Origin: Lutimonas zeaxanthinifaciens
Lineage (GTDB): Bacteria; Bacteroidota; Bacteroidia; Flavobacteriales; Flavobacteriaceae
Assembly (NCBI RefSeq): GCF_030503675.1
Contig: NZ_CP129964.1
Location: 496,001 to 560,000 of the forward strand
Direction: 5' to 3'
DNA: 64,000 nt
A program made the translations under genes and the position numbers. Shown here piece by piece: positions 63,624 through 64,000 of the stretch. Each line of letters starts with the position of its first letter. Positions within the stretch are counted from its first letter, which is position 1. Under the pieces are notes generated by a model. That model did not search any database. It worked only from the letters and a program-made list of their open reading frames with translations, and was not told the DNA's origin.

Positions 63624-64000
63624 CTAATTTTTATAGTTAGATTGATTTATTTCTGATTCCAAAAGAGACAGAAGCGATTTCACCTGCTGTTTAAGATACT
63701 TCAATTCCCCATTATGATAATTGATCGTTATGCTCATATTCAAAAGATGGTAGATCATGAGTTCGTCCTTATAGATTTCAGACATCGCATTGCTCTTTAT
63801 TTGAACAGTTGCATCAGTATTTAGCTTGACAATTTCCTGAGTTGTTAATTGTCTTCCGGCGTATTCTGTAAAAGCCCTGGTACGCTGTATTGTTACTTCT
63901 TGTGTCCCTTTTTCGTAATCTTCGTTGTAATATTCAGAAAGCTTTGTTCTCAATTCCAGATCCGAAATTAGGTCTATTTTTTCGACATCTAATAAATTAT
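63624..64000 (-). CDS. DUF6090-like protein, 5' part missing
   Basis: The last 125 codons or so of a gene that continues past the right edge. The visible part (NLLDVEKIDLISDLELRTKL, YYNEDYEKGTQEVTIQRTRAFTEYA, ELKYLKQQVKSLLSLLESEI) is helical and charged and looks like the C-terminal half of a DUF6090-type protein, close in style to the neighbour. No Met start exists inside the window; an internal TTG at 63953 is not a start but part of the frame. Function unknown. Confidence 0.65.
   Translation of the reverse strand, partial: NLLDVEKIDLISDLELRTKLSEYYNEDYEKGTQEVTIQRTRAFTEYAGRQLTTQEIVKLNTDATVQIKSNAMSEIYKDELMIYHLLNMSITINYHNGELKYLKQQVKSLLSLLESEINQSNYKN

Overview
The window looks like a chromosomal segment of a marine, alga-associated Flavobacteriia (Bacteroidota). 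The evidence is SusC/SusD pairs, many short-signal lipoproteins, promoter boxes of the TTTG-N19-TAnnTTTG type, A/T-rich ribosome-binding regions, and families typical of the group (DUF6090, DUF5916, S37-type peptidase, flavobacterial leucine-rich-repeat lipoprotein). No rRNA, tRNA, CRISPR array, transposase or phage gene was seen.

Layout. (a) 0-5 kb, all on the minus strand: the end of a pirin gene, a Crp/Fnr-type regulator, a GH9 glucanase lipoprotein, a DUF418 membrane protein and an RraA-like gene. (b) 5-22.8 kb, plus strand: a complete alginate utilisation locus. It holds a PL6 lyase, a PL17 oligoalginate lyase, KdgF, SusC, SusD, a PKD-containing glycan-binding lipoprotein, two PL7 lyases, a FadR-type GntR regulator, a hexuronate-type MFS carrier, a DEH-reductase-type SDR, KDG kinase and KDPG aldolase. 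Copies of one inverted repeat (TTGGT-N2-ACCAA) sit at the PL6, susC and gntR promoters: two, three and one copies, with 13-bp spacing where repeated. This suggests a single GntR regulon that also covers the divergent RraA-like gene. (c) 22.8-28 kb: HD-domain hydrolase, MscL, a small conserved protein, a membrane-anchored propeller protein with a possible DNA-binding tail, a PAS-LuxR regulator and an outer-membrane barrel. Near-identical inverted repeats (ATACCC-N5-GGGTAT) lie at the end of the luxR gene and before the barrel gene, and a related copy lies near 45.5 kb.

(d) 27.9-44.2 kb: an exopolysaccharide locus. It begins with a 30-residue membrane peptide, GDP-mannose dehydratase, a GxxExxY protein and GDP-fucose synthase. 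A visibly AT-rich block follows (about 30.5-40.4 kb: flippase, glycosyltransferases, polymerase, acetyltransferases, epimerase, cupin, GT26). It ends with an initiating sugar-phosphate transferase and a Wzc-type tyrosine kinase. This layout suggests a variable sugar-chain cassette between conserved flanks; no Wza-type export porin is present.

(e) 44.2-64 kb: secreted and lipoprotein genes of unknown role, a DUF5916 outer-membrane protein, an InlB-repeat/LRR lipoprotein, an S37-type peptidase, a galactose module (GH2 beta-galactosidase, galK, galM), a serine hydrolase, an arylsulfatase, CBM-like and NTF2-like lipoproteins, a lipoprotein with a 15-bp tandem repeat, and two DUF6090 genes, the last cut by the window edge.

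Functional picture: secreted and surface lyases cut alginate, SusCD imports oligomers, PL17 releases the unsaturated uronate, and KdgF, SDR, KdgK and the aldolase bring it to pyruvate and glyceraldehyde-3-phosphate. The neighbouring genes build a fucose-containing surface polysaccharide and use sulfated or galactose-containing glycans. Function assignments rest on motif recognition only; no database search was run.
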